DNA from: JACCYQ01 sp036675565 | Lineage (GTDB): Bacteria > Bacteroidota > Bacteroidia > Chitinophagales > Chitinophagaceae | NCBI GenBank assembly: GCA_036675565.1 | Contig: JAKFER010000112.1 | Span: 1-40,759, forward strand | Length of the DNA: 40,759 nt | Reading direction: 5' to 3' | Notes under the pieces: model-generated | Seen by the model: the letters and a program-made list of their open reading frames with translations, nothing else | Told to the model about the DNA's origin: nothing | The model's database searches: none | Translations under genes and position numbers: made by a program | Part shown: piece after piece, positions 40,744 through 40,759 of the stretch | Position numbering within the stretch: the first letter of the stretch is position 1 | Layout of the letters: each line of letters opens with the position of its first letter

Positions 40744-40759
40744 TTGATTCTTTGTGATC

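Noticed and set aside
1..40759. CRISPR array, transposon, toxin-antitoxin or defence island
   Set aside because: No regularly spaced repeats, transposase or nuclease motifs were seen. The accessory genes look like envelope and housekeeping functions.

Overview
The window looks like chromosomal DNA of a Bacteroidota bacterium, most likely from the Chitinophagaceae. Several genes are preceded by the Bacteroidota-type -7 promoter element TAnnTTTG, and the two best also carry a -33 TTTG. Most start codons lie behind A-rich leaders with no Shine-Dalgarno sequence. The base composition is AT-rich. EF-G carries a switch-region insertion, and the set of neighbouring genes (App1-type phosphatase, EcsC, fRMsr, MetAP, HI0933-type flavoprotein) fits. 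The assignment comes from motif and protein recognition only; no database was searched.

Layout. (1) 104-1240: branched-chain aminotransferase with its terminator. (2) 1283-5718: str-type genes rpsL-rpsG, then a convergent gene for a lysine/alanine-rich histone H1-like protein, then fusA with its own promoter after a long intergenic stretch. (3) 5733-9519: an interruption of the usual str/S10 continuity by a small secreted protein, a candidate structured RNA, a flippase-like membrane protein and a large secreted beta-helix protein. (4) 9560-22674: a long co-oriented S10-spc run: rpsJ, rplC, D, W, B, rpsS, rplV, rpsC, rplP, rpmC, rpsQ, rplN, rplX, rplE, rpsN, rpsH, rplF, rplR, rpsE, rpmD, rplO, secY, map. 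The alpha-operon genes (infA, rpmJ, rpsM, rpsK, rpsD, rpoA, rplQ) do not follow map. (5) 22698-29785: housekeeping genes, namely a flavoprotein, two lysophospholipid acyltransferase-like proteins, ribosomal protein S1, an acyl-CoA thioesterase and proline dehydrogenase. (6) 29828-29905: tRNA-Val(GAC). (7) 30194-40743: an orphan sensor histidine kinase, free methionine-R-sulfoxide reductase, an acidic protein, a lytic transglycosylase, a repeat lipoprotein, a divergent lipid kinase / App1 phosphatase pair, an MgtC-like protein, an EcsC-family protein and several secreted proteins of unknown function.

How it works together. The core is translation (ribosomal proteins, EF-G, S1), protein export (SecY) and N-terminal processing (MetAP). 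Around it sit envelope and lipid functions: two acyltransferases, a DAG/sphingosine-kinase-like enzyme facing an App1-type phosphatase, a flippase-like protein and a murein lytic enzyme.

No CRISPR array, transposase, prophage or obvious defence system is visible. The strongest leads for something undescribed are in the RNA layer. They are a 300-nt spacer between rpsJ and rplC with several mutually exclusive helices, a compact structured RNA candidate at 6223-6345 ending in a strong terminator, and two strong Shine-Dalgarno sequences (rplE, rpsH) in an operon otherwise without them.
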